From a candidate division KSB1 bacterium (GTDB lineage Bacteria > Zhuqueibacterota > JdFR-76 > DREG01), in NCBI GenBank assembly GCA_022566355.1, contig JADFJB010000096.1:1-19032 (forward strand): a stretch of 19,032 bases of DNA, read 5' to 3'. This document shows positions 7,806-16,763 of this stretch, one piece after another. How positions within the stretch are numbered: position 1 is the first letter of the stretch; each line of letters starts with the position of its first letter. The translations under genes were made by a program, and so were the position numbers. The notes under the pieces were generated by a model that was given only the letters and a program-made list of their open reading frames with translations, searched no databases and had not been told where the DNA came from.

Positions 7806-7823
7806 AGTGCTAAAATTAGCACT
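7806..7823. promoter_or_regulatory. Perfect 8+8 inverted repeat upstream of radA
   Basis: AGTGCTAA and TTAGCACT are separated by AA, 70 bases upstream of the radA start. The short gap makes a stable RNA hairpin unlikely, so a dimeric-protein operator is the better guess. The words are those of the CIRCE heat-shock operator half-sites, but in the opposite order and spacing, so I do not call it CIRCE. Confidence 0.3.
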
Positions 7824-7893
7824 TTTGTGAAATAATATGAACAAAATTTACTAAGCAGTATTAAATTTTCGACTAAGAGCCCTAATAACCAAA

Positions 7894-9267
7894 ATGGCCA
7901 CTAGAACAAAACCAGCAAAAACCATTTTCGTTTGCCAGAATTGTGGTAACGAGTTTCCCCGTTGGGCAGGTAAATGTACCCAATGCGGTGAATGGAACAG
8001 CCTGGTCGAGGAGAAAATTCAGCCGGTAAAACGAAGCGCCAGAGTTCTAGAAATTGGACAACCATCAAAATCCGTTTTACTCAATGATGTCATAGTCGCC
8101 GATTCCCATCGAATTAAGAGTAATCTCAAAGAGTTTGATCGGGTTTTGGGAGGCGGCTTAGTGCCAGGTTCCCTGGTCTTAAATTCTGGCGATCCAGGTA
8201 TCGGTAAGTCAACACTGCTCTTACAAGTTCTTTCAGGTTATGCAGAGAATGGGCAAACGGTTTTGTATGTTTCCGGAGAAGAATCTCTACAGCAAGTAAA
8301 AATGCGGGCATTACGACTTGGTTTACAGCCGGGGAATTTTTACATATTTTCTGAAGTGGATATTCACCAGGTACTAGCCGAAATCCAACGATTGGATGCC
8401 AAAATTGTCGTCATCGATTCGATCCAGACTATGTTCAATCCGGAATTCGACAGCGCTCCGGGTAGTGTAACGCAAGTACGAGAATCTGCCATGGCTTTGC
8501 TCCAGTTAGCCAAAGCCAAAGAGATCAGCATATTATTAGTGGGGCATGTAACCAAAGATGGCGCTGTTGCCGGCCCCCGGGTTTTGGAACATATGGTGGA
8601 TGTCATGTTGTTTCTGGAAGGCGATCGGCACTATCAATACCGAATCCTCAGAGGAATCAAGAATCGCTTTGGCTCGACAAACGAGATTGGCGTCTTCGAG
8701 TTGAATGAAGAAGGCATGGTGGAGATCGAGAATCCATCACAACTGTTTTTATCCGGTGTAAATGAAGAGATTTCCGGTTCGACAATCACTTGCGCCGTCG
8801 AAGGGACGCGTCCGATTCTGTTCGAATTGCAGGCATTAACGACTTCAACCAGTTTTGGAATGGCGCAAAGAACCGCTTCCGGAATCGATCAAAAACGACT
8901 GGCGCTCTTGTTGGCTATCCTTGAAAAGCGCATGGGTTATCATGTGGGAGAATTCGATGTATTCGTCAAGTTGGCCGGTGGGCTTCGGATCGAGGACCCT
9001 TCCGTGGATTTAGCTATTTTGATGGCCATCGCCTCCAGTTATAAAGACCGAATTTTGAATTCAAAAAGTTTGTTTTTGGGTGAAGTAGGTTTGGGAGGAG
9101 AAATCCGGGCTATATCCCAATTGGAAAGCAGGCTCAAAGAAGCGGACTTACTTGGATTTCACATTGCTTATGTTCCCAAACAAAAACGAAAAGCGTTAAA
9201 TTTAAAGAAACTTAAAGTAGTTGAACTGGAAAATATTCGATCAGCTTTAACAAAATTTAATAATTAA
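7894..9267 (+). CDS. radA: DNA repair protein RadA (Sms)
   Basis: The 457-aa protein has the full RadA layout. An N-terminal zinc finger uses Cys14, Cys17, Cys28 and Cys31 (CQNCG...CTQCGEW). The RecA-like ATPase has Walker A GDPGIGKST at about 99-107. The RadA-specific KNRFG motif is at 256-260. A C-terminal Lon-protease-like domain (about 290-457) contains the GEFDVFVKLAGGLRIEDPS region and lacks peptidase activity in this family. RadA is a hexameric ATPase/helicase that promotes branch migration and processing of recombination intermediates. The length is typical (about 455 aa). No Shine-Dalgarno sequence precedes the ATG. It stands alone between two repeat-bearing intergenic regions. Confidence 0.97.
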   Translation: MATRTKPAKTIFVCQNCGNEFPRWAGKCTQCGEWNSLVEEKIQPVKRSARVLEIGQPSKSVLLNDVIVADSHRIKSNLKEFDRVLGGGLVPGSLVLNSGDPGIGKSTLLLQVLSGYAENGQTVLYVSGEESLQQVKMRALRLGLQPGNFYIFSEVDIHQVLAEIQRLDAKIVVIDSIQTMFNPEFDSAPGSVTQVRESAMALLQLAKAKEISILLVGHVTKDGAVAGPRVLEHMVDVMLFLEGDRHYQYRILRGIKNRFGSTNEIGVFELNEEGMVEIENPSQLFLSGVNEEISGSTITCAVEGTRPILFELQALTTSTSFGMAQRTASGIDQKRLALLLAILEKRMGYHVGEFDVFVKLAGGLRIEDPSVDLAILMAIASSYKDRILNSKSLFLGEVGLGGEIRAISQLESRLKEADLLGFHIAYVPKQKRKALNLKKLKVVELENIRSALTKFNN

Positions 9268-9269
9268 CC

Positions 9270-9393
9270 TGAGTTCGACATTACCATATTATAAGCAAAA
9301 TATGAATTGCTATTAGCCTTCGACTCCGCTCAGGCAACTAATTTAAGCCATGGTGAGCGGAGTCGAACCATGAATGTACTTATGTCGAACTCA
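9270..9393. repeat. Nested palindromic intergenic element
   Basis: Two perfect inverted repeats are nested. The outer arms TGAGTTCGACAT (9270-9281) and ATGTCGAACTCA (9382-9393) enclose the inner arms TTCGACTCCGCTCA (9319-9332) and TGAGCGGAGTCGAA (9354-9367), with a 21-base loop. It begins two bases after the radA stop codon. A decayed copy with the same outer and inner words lies at 15009-15124. It may act as the radA 3' hairpin, but no T-tract follows. Confidence 0.75.
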
Positions 9394-9457
9394 CATTAAT
9401 TAGAGATTATTTAAAGAAAATCGGTTTTTATGAGCAACACTTATAAACAATCATTGA

Positions 9458-10603
<1,146 letters not shown>

Positions 10604-10624
10604 AAAGAATAAAGGAGAAGGATT

Positions 10625-10936
10625 GTGATAGCATCTTTTGTACTCATGCAAGGGGAGCAAGGCGGCAGTGCCTTCATGGCATTTTTGCCATTCATTTTGA
10701 TTTTTGTCATTATTTACTTTCTAATGATTCGACCGCAGACCAAGAAGCACAAAGAAACAAAATTGATGATCCAATCTCTGCAAAAAGGTGATGAAGTGGT
10801 TACGGCTGGTGGAATTTATGGGACTATTGCAGGGATTAAAGAAAAAGAAGGAATTTTAATTTTAAAGATAGCCGATAACGTTAAAGTTAATATTTCTCGC
10901 GCTTCTATTACACGAAAAGTAGAAAAAGCTGCTTAA
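10625..10936 (+). CDS. yajC: Preprotein translocase subunit YajC
   Basis: The 103-aa protein has one membrane helix at about residues 17-35, ending in the family signature FLMIRPQTKKHKE, followed by a small cytoplasmic domain with the LQKGDEVVTAGGIYGTI motif. YajC binds SecDF and the SecYEG channel and assists protein export. The GTG start at 10625 is supported by AAAGGAGAAG at 10612-10621. It is most likely co-transcribed with tgt. Confidence 0.96.
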   Translation: MIASFVLMQGEQGGSAFMAFLPFILIFVIIYFLMIRPQTKKHKETKLMIQSLQKGDEVVTAGGIYGTIAGIKEKEGILILKIADNVKVNISRASITRKVEKAA

Positions 10937-10965
10937 GGATTAGAAGCATTCAAAATGGCATAAAG

Positions 10966-11118
10966 AGATTTCTGAAAAATAATTATAATGTTGTCATTTC
11001 GAGGAGTTTACGACGAGAAATCTTTATAATCCATACTCTGAAATGACTAGTTACACGATAAGATTTCTCCTCGCTTCGCTTCGTCGAAATGACATTCTGT
11101 TGATTTTTCAGAAGTTTC
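10966..11118 (+). repeat. MITE-like palindromic element, copy B
   Basis: The ends TTCTGAAAAAT and ATTTTTCAGAA are inverted copies, followed inward by TGTCATTTCG / CGAAATGACA and GAGAAATCTT / AAGATTTCTC pairs. The block 10990-11026 is identical to the complement of 7733-7769 in copy A. It fills nearly the whole yajC-fmt gap and could form a long hairpin in the transcript. It has no coding potential. Confidence 0.75.
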
Positions 11119-11148
11119 AAATAATCATTTTATCAACTTATTTCGTTT

Positions 11149-12081
11149 ATGAAAATTGTTTTTATGGGAACTCCGGATTTTGCGGTTCCCACATTAAAGG
11201 CTTTAGCTGGATCTCCTCATGAGGTTCAGCTCGTAGTTACAGGTTTAGATAAGCCCAGGGGGCGTGGTCAAAAGTTCATCCCAACGGCAGTTAAGAACGC
11301 TGCAGTGGAATTGGGTATAAATATTTACCAGCCTCAATCCTTGAAATCAGAAGAAATAGTTGATTATTTAAAATCGTGTCCGGTAGATTTATATGTTGTG
11401 GTGGCTTTCAGAATTTTACCGGAGAACATTATTGAAATCCCTTCAAAAGGGGTGATCAATTTACATGCTTCACTCTTACCCAAATACCGGGGCGCCGCAC
11501 CTATTCAATGGGCATTGCTAAACGGTGATTCCGAAACCGGTGTAACCACTTTTTTTATTGAAAAAGGCGTTGATACCGGTAATATTATTTTGCAACGAAA
11601 AATTGAGATTGATGTTGATGATACAGCCGGAACGCTGCATGATCGATTGTCAGAAATTGGCGCTGAGTTGGTGCTTCAAACGGTTAACCATATTGAAGCT
11701 GGGACTGAGCCGAGAATGAAGCAGGCTGGCCAGCCGACAAAAGCTCCAAAAATCACTCGGGAACATTGTAAAATAGATTGGAAAAATTCATCAAATCGCA
11801 TCATGAATCAAATAAGAGCATTTTCACCGTACCCTGGCGCTTTTACTTATCTCGAGGATAAGCTGGTTAAAATATATCGTGCTCGCCCTGTTGAATTTGA
11901 CTTAAAAGCAAATAATGGAGATGTTCATGTAAATGACATTCAGAGATTGTTCGTCAAAGCTGCGGATGCTTGGATAGAAATAGAAGAAATCCAACAGGAA
12001 GGAAAAAAACGTATGCGGACGATTGATTTTGTAAGGGGGGTGGATTCTAGAAAATTGTCAACTGGTTTTAAAGTGAATTGA
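11149..12081 (+). CDS. fmt: Methionyl-tRNA formyltransferase
   Basis: The 310-aa enzyme transfers a formyl group from 10-formyl-tetrahydrofolate to initiator Met-tRNA. It opens with MKIVFMGTPDFAVPTL, typical of the family. The N-terminal hydrolase-like domain contains the KPRGRGQK loop and the catalytic set Asn104 and His106 (INLHASLLPKYRGAAPI) and Asp142 (EKGVDTG). A C-terminal OB-like domain starts near residue 205. Length matches the usual ~310-320 aa. There is no obvious Shine-Dalgarno sequence. It starts 30 bases after MITE-like copy B and heads the tightly packed fmt-rsmB-PASTA-rpe run. Confidence 0.97.
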   Translation: MKIVFMGTPDFAVPTLKALAGSPHEVQLVVTGLDKPRGRGQKFIPTAVKNAAVELGINIYQPQSLKSEEIVDYLKSCPVDLYVVVAFRILPENIIEIPSKGVINLHASLLPKYRGAAPIQWALLNGDSETGVTTFFIEKGVDTGNIILQRKIEIDVDDTAGTLHDRLSEIGAELVLQTVNHIEAGTEPRMKQAGQPTKAPKITREHCKIDWKNSSNRIMNQIRAFSPYPGAFTYLEDKLVKIYRARPVEFDLKANNGDVHVNDIQRLFVKAADAWIEIEEIQQEGKKRMRTIDFVRGVDSRKLSTGFKVN

Positions 12082-12090
12082 CCTGGGGCA

Positions 12091-13473
12091 ATGCTTCAAT
12101 CTTATCCCAGTTCAATCAAACAAATGAATAAAAAAGGCAAAGCCTCTGAAGCAAGGATCAATGCGGTCAAGCTTCTTTGTGAGTTTAATAAAAATATGAA
12201 GCCATTAAATCTGTTGCTGCAGGATTTTTGGCAAGACATGAGACCAGACCAAAAGGAGCAATCATTTGTTTCCGAACTGATTTACGGCAGTGTGCGATGG
12301 CGCATACAATCAGATTGGATTTTAGGCCAATTTGTTCATGGTAAATTGAACGAATATCCAATTGAAGTTCGAGAAATTCTCCGCTGCAGCATTTATCAAT
12401 TGCACCATCTGAAAACAATTCCGGGTTATGCGGTTTTGAATGAAGCTTTTATGCTCGCTAGGTATTTTAGAAGAATTAAATACGCCCGTTTAATTAATGG
12501 TGTCTTAAGAAATTATCTGCGTAATCGCCATCGAATTCGATTCCCAGGTAAAGAACCTGATTTGATTTCCTGGTTTTCTGTGAATTATGCATTCCCTGCC
12601 TGGATGGTAGAACTTTTATTGCAACAGTACGATTCTAATACAATAGAACATATTCTCAATAGTTTAAATCAACGACCTCGGCTTACATTGCGAGTAAACC
12701 TGAAGAAAATAGCAACCTATGAATATCAACAAAAAATAAGTGATAAAAATATTGATTTTCAACCGGGGAAATACCTGCCAGAATATTTGGTACTTAATAA
12801 TTTCAAAGGATCGGTTAAAGATTTGCCAGGTTATTATGAAGGTTGGTTTAGTGTTCAAGATGAAAGCGCAGGTTTTTCTGCTCATTGCTTAATGCGGACA
12901 TCACCTGACAAAATTGTAGATGTCTGTGCTGCTCCCGGCGGCAAGATTACCCACCTGGCTCAATTAAGCGACAATAATAAAACTCTATTTGCTTTGGATC
13001 AATCTTTTGGGCGTCTTGGTAAGGTTTTGGATAATTTGAATCGATTGGGTATTCAAAATGTCAAAGTTCTTCAGGGTGATGGCACCAAGCTGCCACTGAA
13101 CGAATGTGACGCTGTCCTCATTGATGCACCCTGTTCCGGCTTGGGAGTGATTCGAAAAAATCCGGATATTAAAATTCGCCGTAACCCAATTGATGTGAAT
13201 AATATTCAAAAGCTACAATCCAAATTATTAAAAGAAGCAGATAAAGTCTTGAAATTCGGGGGAATTTTAATTTATAATACTTGCACCATCAATAAAAATG
13301 AGAACCAAAAAATGATCGAAAGTTTTTTGCTTTCGAATCAACATTATTCGATTGAAAAGATGGATGACTTTGGTGATCTATCCGGGAATTATTTGAATAC
13401 CGTTAGTGAGATTGATACCATGGATGGTGTTTTTTGTGTGAGTTTAAAGAAAGGTAAATTGAATGGGAAGTGA
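12091..13473 (+). CDS. rsmB: 16S rRNA (cytosine-967-C5) methyltransferase RsmB (Sun)
   Basis: The 460-aa protein has an N-terminal NusB-like RNA-binding domain (about 15-150) and a Rossmann methyltransferase domain (about 170-460). The SAM-binding motif is VDVCAAPGGK. The two motif cysteines are Cys348 in DAPCSGLG and Cys398 in YNTCTI; the latter is the expected nucleophile by family knowledge. The 12091 ATG has only a weak GGGG upstream. A start at 12124 (MNKKGKASEARINAVKLL) would fit the family's usual N-terminus equally well, so the first 11 residues are uncertain. It is nine bases from fmt and overlaps the next gene by 11 bases. Confidence 0.94.
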   Translation: MLQSYPSSIKQMNKKGKASEARINAVKLLCEFNKNMKPLNLLLQDFWQDMRPDQKEQSFVSELIYGSVRWRIQSDWILGQFVHGKLNEYPIEVREILRCSIYQLHHLKTIPGYAVLNEAFMLARYFRRIKYARLINGVLRNYLRNRHRIRFPGKEPDLISWFSVNYAFPAWMVELLLQQYDSNTIEHILNSLNQRPRLTLRVNLKKIATYEYQQKISDKNIDFQPGKYLPEYLVLNNFKGSVKDLPGYYEGWFSVQDESAGFSAHCLMRTSPDKIVDVCAAPGGKITHLAQLSDNNKTLFALDQSFGRLGKVLDNLNRLGIQNVKVLQGDGTKLPLNECDAVLIDAPCSGLGVIRKNPDIKIRRNPIDVNNIQKLQSKLLKEADKVLKFGGILIYNTCTINKNENQKMIESFLLSNQHYSIEKMDDFGDLSGNYLNTVSEIDTMDGVFCVSLKKGKLNGK

Positions 13474-14308
13474 TTTGGAAAAGGAGCCTGAACAGCAACA
13501 GGATGCTGCTTCACCTTCTGACTATATAATAATCCGATTATTTATTAGATTCAAAAACTGGTTCGAATGGAAGTACCCACTACGTTTAGGAATTGCAGTT
13601 GTTGGGATGGCCTTACTAGTACTTTTGTTCGATCAAATTATTCTGCCCATTTATACCAAACATGGTGAAGAGGTGATATTGCCCAATGTTGAATTTGAAA
13701 TGGTTGAAGATGCCAATAAAATTTTAGAACAAAATGGATTCAGGCCTATTTTAGACCATGAGAATTTTAGTAAATCCCTCCCCAAAGGTACGGTATTAAC
13801 ACAAAACCCGGCGCCAGGAACAACAGTCAAAACCGGACGTCGTGTATATTTGGTAGTCAGTAAGGGAGAAAAGTGGATTGGTGTACCTGATCTGATTGGA
13901 CAGTCCGAACGAAATGCCGAAGCGATATTACGAAGGTCAGAATTAGTCCCGGGAAAATTGGAATATGAGTTTTCTACAATGTATCCTAAAAATGTTGTTA
14001 TTGGTCAATCGATTATGAGTGGCGATAGTGTCACCATCGGGGATACCGTCCGTTTTGTTATAAGTCTCGGGGATATCCCTGAGTTTTTAGCTGCACCACA
14101 ACTTACCGGCAAAAGCTTTAGAGAAGCCAGGAAGATCCTTGTAAGGTCAGGTTTTCAGCTCGGAATCATCATTTATCGGGTAAACGAAGATCTATTGCCC
14201 GAGACCATATTGGGGCAATCGATTCCAGCTGATTCACTGATCGATCCGTCGACGCCAATAGATTTAATTGTGAGTAGAATTGAAGACCAGGAGGAACTAG
14301 AAAATTGA
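13463..14308 (+). CDS. Membrane-anchored protein with three PASTA domains, no kinase domain
   Basis: The 281-aa protein has an acidic, Gln-rich N-terminus, one membrane helix at about 41-63, and three successive PASTA domains at about 72-138, 141-208 and 211-275, each with the usual QNPAPGTTV / GQSIPADSLI-like ending. The predicted topology is N-in with the PASTA domains in the periplasm. PASTA domains bind muropeptides or peptidoglycan and normally belong to Ser/Thr kinases or PBPs; here no catalytic domain exists. The gene sits between rsmB and rpe, the position of PrkC in the Firmicutes fmt-sun-prpC-prkC-rsgA-rpe cluster. It overlaps rsmB by 11 bases and rpe by 4, so it is surely co-translated. 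Its function is unproven; cell-wall sensing or scaffolding is a guess. Confidence 0.9.
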   Translation: MGSDLEKEPEQQQDAASPSDYIIIRLFIRFKNWFEWKYPLRLGIAVVGMALLVLLFDQIILPIYTKHGEEVILPNVEFEMVEDANKILEQNGFRPILDHENFSKSLPKGTVLTQNPAPGTTVKTGRRVYLVVSKGEKWIGVPDLIGQSERNAEAILRRSELVPGKLEYEFSTMYPKNVVIGQSIMSGDSVTIGDTVRFVISLGDIPEFLAAPQLTGKSFREARKILVRSGFQLGIIIYRVNEDLLPETILGQSIPADSLIDPSTPIDLIVSRIEDQEELEN

Positions 14309-14967
14309 GTAAGCAAACGATACTGGCGCCATCGATATTAAATGCGGATTTTTCTCGTCTTGGCGAGCAAATCAAACTGGTTGAAAATGCCGGGGCCGGC
14401 TGGTTGCACCTAGATGTGATGGATGGTCATTTTGTTCCAAATATTTCTTTCGGGCCGCCGGTGTTGCAACATATTCAAAAAATCACGAACTTACCCATTG
14501 ATGTCCATTTGATGGTTGAAAATCCGGATGACTTTCTTCAGAATTTCCAGCAAATCGGAGCAAAAATTGTCACTGTCCATGCGGAAGTTTGTACTCATTT
14601 GTACAGGACTTTAGAGAGAATTAAATCTCTCGATATGAAAGCTGGTGTTGCACTCAATCCGGCTACACCGATATCAAATATTGAACCCGTGATCCCTTAT
14701 GTAGATTTGATTCTAGCCATGACTGTCAACCCCGGTTTTGGTGGTCAGGCTTTCATTCCTGAAGTTTTAATGAAGATCAAACAAATAGCTAAAATGATTG
14801 AGGATTCCGGGAAAGATATTTTTTTGGAAGCTGATGGCGGTATAGATTTGGATATGGCTAAAGATGTAGTCAGCAACGGTGCAAATGTGTTGGTAGTAGG
14901 ATCAGCAATTTATCAATCGAAAGATATTTCAGCAACCGTGAAAGAATTTCTTTCTATATTGGAATAG
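14305..14967 (+). CDS. rpe: Ribulose-phosphate 3-epimerase
   Basis: The 220-aa TIM-barrel enzyme interconverts ribulose 5-phosphate and xylulose 5-phosphate in the pentose phosphate pathway. Conserved pieces are ILAPSILNADFSRLG at the start, HLDVMDGHFVPNISFGP, DVHLMV, VNPGFGGQ and EADGGI. The metal ligands and catalytic residues are visible as His35, Asp37, His68 and Asp177. The TTG start at 14305 is supported by AGGAGG at 14289-14294 and by a four-base TTGA overlap with the upstream stop codon. It is the last gene of the fmt-rsmB-PASTA-rpe run. Confidence 0.97.
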   Translation: MSKQTILAPSILNADFSRLGEQIKLVENAGAGWLHLDVMDGHFVPNISFGPPVLQHIQKITNLPIDVHLMVENPDDFLQNFQQIGAKIVTVHAEVCTHLYRTLERIKSLDMKAGVALNPATPISNIEPVIPYVDLILAMTVNPGFGGQAFIPEVLMKIKQIAKMIEDSGKDIFLEADGGIDLDMAKDVVSNGANVLVVGSAIYQSKDISATVKEFLSILE

Positions 14968-15008
14968 AAAGGATATTCAGACTTACATTATAAAGGATTT
15001 TAAATAAC

Positions 15009-15124
15009 GTGAGTTCGAAAATAAGTGAATCATGGTTTAACTCCACTTGCCACGGTTTATATGGCAGCATGTGCCGAGACAAAGGCTGAATACTTTCCTT
15101 ATGAATAAATTATAGCGAACTGAC
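15009..15124. repeat. Decayed copy of the nested palindromic element
   Basis: Outer words GTGAGTTCGA (15009-15018) and GCGAACTGAC (15115-15124) match the arms of the 9270-9393 element. Inside, CATGGTTTAACTCCACTTG corresponds to the complement of the intact inner arm (CATGGTTCGACTCCGCTCA), with most differences being C-to-T or G-to-A changes. The opposite inner arm is no longer recognisable. This fills much of the gap between rpe and the next gene. Confidence 0.5.
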
Positions 15125-15129
15125 GATAA

Positions 15130-15163
15130 ATAATAATTAGGATTTTTACAGACTAATTATTAT
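15130..15163. repeat. Perfect 11-bp inverted repeat
   Basis: ATAATAATTAG (15130-15140) and CTAATTATTAT (15153-15163) are exact complements around a 12-base loop. It is AT-only apart from two G-C pairs, so it is a weak hairpin, and it lies directly before a possible promoter. It could be an operator for the 143-aa gene downstream. Confidence 0.4.
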
Positions 15164-15164
15164 G

Positions 15165-15193
15165 TTGATATTTGTTTAACAACTATTTAAATT
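15165..15193 (+). promoter_or_regulatory. Possible sigma-70-like promoter
   Basis: TTGATA (15165-15170) and TAAATT (15188-15193) are separated by 17 bases, 58 bases upstream of the ATG at 15252. They match the consensus at 5/6 and 4/6 positions. Such matches are easy to find in AT-rich DNA, so this is tentative. Confidence 0.28.
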
Positions 15194-15251
15194 CCATATC
15201 GTAACTTGATTCTTATTTATCCCGGATTTGTAAATCGAGTTGGAGTAATTA

Positions 15252-15683
15252 ATGAGAAATGAATTGACTAAAAAAGATGCTGAAAGCATTGCTAAATTAA
15301 TGCAAGTTCCTGTAAAGGACCTTGGAAACTACTACAGAATCGTCTTGGAAAATCCTGAGAATAAACATCGCCTTGCCCTGGAATTACACCCCAAGGTTCC
15401 TATGGGTGCTCATGAAGGAACTTTAGTTTCTGTATACACGACTAATGCACACCTACAATTGCAATTTTGTACGGGTTATGTTCTCTCCGAGTCCCTTGGT
15501 GAAGTAACTTTCTACGCGGAATCCGGGGACAAAATCTCGGGATTGATCGTTGATCGGACAGCAAGCTGTTCCGTTTATTCCAATGTGGATCGGAGCATTC
15601 TTTCCGGTGATTTAAGCACTCTCGGCCCGGAAGTAATGATGTCCAGTATTGCTCTTTCTCTAACCGAGCAGGAATTAAAGTAA
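15252..15683 (+). CDS. Unrecognised conserved-looking 143-aa protein
   Basis: I do not recognise this family. The protein is soluble-looking, with no signal peptide or membrane segment. Residues 1-25 are helical and charged, and the remainder alternates polar and hydrophobic residues as in a beta-rich domain, with HPKVPMGAHEGTLVSVYTT and GYVLSESLGEVTFYAESGD as its most distinctive stretches. Two cysteines are present (QFCTG, ASCSV) without a metal-site pattern. It is clearly coding: it has TTGGAG at 15240-15245 before the ATG, normal composition, and sits in line with its neighbours, 56 bases before the recombinase gene. No function is proposed. Confidence 0.8.
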   Translation: MRNELTKKDAESIAKLMQVPVKDLGNYYRIVLENPENKHRLALELHPKVPMGAHEGTLVSVYTTNAHLQLQFCTGYVLSESLGEVTFYAESGDKISGLIVDRTASCSVYSNVDRSILSGDLSTLGPEVMMSSIALSLTEQELK

Positions 15684-15739
15684 GAAAGCATCCATTTTTT
15701 TCACTGACTTATTACAACCAAATATCTCCCCATTGCTTC

Positions 15740-16687
15740 ATGGATGATCAAACACAAGTAAACACCTCAACACTTCAACCTAAATACGGACAAATTCTTG
15801 ATCATTATTTGACTTATCTTCGGATTGAGAAAGGACTGGCTGACAATACTATTGATAATTATGGAATCGATCTGAGAAGGTATTTTCAACATCTGCATTC
15901 CGATAATTTGTCACTTTCAAAAGTGACAATTCAAACCTTATCCAACTTCATCTATTCTTTATATGATCTTGGTCTTGCTCCTGCATCAATTCATCGAACC
16001 ATTTCATCTCTCAAGGGATTTCATAAATTTATGCATGAAGAAGGGGATTCAGATAATAATCCAACTGAATTATTGGAAGCCCCAAAAATTGTGCGAAAAA
16101 TTCCACATGTACTCAATCAGGATGAGATGGTTGAGCTGTTACAGCAACCTGACCTTTCTGATGATTTCGGATTACGTGATGCTGCTATGCTTGAATTTGC
16201 TTATGCCACCGGAGCCCGAGTATCCGAAATATTGAAAATCACCTTGAAAAATCTGAATTTTGAACAGGATTTCGTACAAATTATATTTGGAAAAGGTAAT
16301 AAGCAGAGAATTGTGCCGATTGGGAGTTTTGCAAAAAAGTTAATAATAAAGTATCTTGCAGAATTAAGGCCGAAACTAGCCAAGCGAAAATATTCTGGAG
16401 AAGTACTTTTTCTCAGCCGTACAGGCAGGCCATTAACCAGGATGGCATATTGGAATTTACTTAAAAAATATGTAAAACAAGCAAGTATCGTAAAACAAGT
16501 TTCTCCGCATACGATCCGTCATTCCTTTGCGACACATTTACTAGAGGGTGGTGCAAATTTGCGGGCTGTGCAAGAGATGTTGGGCCATTCGGATATTTCT
16601 ACTACAAGCATATATTTACATTTGGATAGAATGTACCTGCAAGAAGTACATCGCTCTTTTCATCCTCGAGAACAATTAAAGTATTGA
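15740..16687 (+). CDS. xerD: Tyrosine recombinase XerC/XerD type
   Basis: The 315-aa protein has an N-terminal SAM-like core-binding domain (HYLTYLRIEKGLADNTIDNY, about 23-105) and a C-terminal catalytic domain (about 120-305). All active-site residues are visible: Arg160 (GARVSE), Lys185 (GKGNKQR), His257 and Arg260 (SPHTIRHSF), His283 (LGHSDI) and the nucleophile Tyr292 (SIYLH). Xer proteins resolve chromosome dimers at dif during division. XerD versus XerC cannot be settled by eye; XerD is the closer feel. It lacks the long insertion between motifs that marks integron integrases, so it is not an IntI for the cassette at 6484-7370. No Shine-Dalgarno sequence is seen. Confidence 0.92.
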   Translation: MDDQTQVNTSTLQPKYGQILDHYLTYLRIEKGLADNTIDNYGIDLRRYFQHLHSDNLSLSKVTIQTLSNFIYSLYDLGLAPASIHRTISSLKGFHKFMHEEGDSDNNPTELLEAPKIVRKIPHVLNQDEMVELLQQPDLSDDFGLRDAAMLEFAYATGARVSEILKITLKNLNFEQDFVQIIFGKGNKQRIVPIGSFAKKLIIKYLAELRPKLAKRKYSGEVLFLSRTGRPLTRMAYWNLLKKYVKQASIVKQVSPHTIRHSFATHLLEGGANLRAVQEMLGHSDISTTSIYLHLDRMYLQEVHRSFHPREQLKY

Positions 16688-16708
16688 TGGGTTTCACTTA
16701 ATTCACTT

Positions 16709-16749
16709 GAATCTGGTTTATCCTGTAAATCCTGTCTGAATTAGAATTT
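16709..16749. repeat. ATCCTG-type dispersed repeat, second copy
   Basis: GAATCTGGTTTATCCTG is followed by AAATCCTGTCTGAATTAGAA. Its complement shares the words AGGATTT, CAGGAT and the GAATC end with the inverted repeat at 2469-2541. It fills most of the 73-base gap between the recombinase and SDR genes. Confidence 0.5.
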
Positions 16750-16763
16750 TAAAGTATGTATTG

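Larger units (their letters stand above)
7371..7893. other. AT-rich intergenic region upstream of radA
   Basis: The first 260 bases (7371-7630) are very AT-rich and show no gene. They are followed by the MITE-like element at 7631-7794 and by a short perfect inverted repeat at 7806-7823. Any radA promoter should lie between 7795 and 7893, but none is clear. Confidence 0.5.

Noticed and set aside
7806-7823. CIRCE (HrcA) operator
   Set aside because: CIRCE is TTAGCACTC-N9-GAGTGCTAA; here the half-sites are in the opposite order with a 2-base gap.
9270-9393. A second attC site
   Set aside because: It is a nested perfect palindrome without GTTRRRY / RYYYAAC ends and without extrahelical bases.
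15740-16687. Integron integrase acting on the 6484-7370 cassette
   Set aside because: All catalytic residues are present, but the protein has the normal Xer length and lacks the extra inter-motif insertion typical of IntI; it is also 8 kb away without attI or cassettes.
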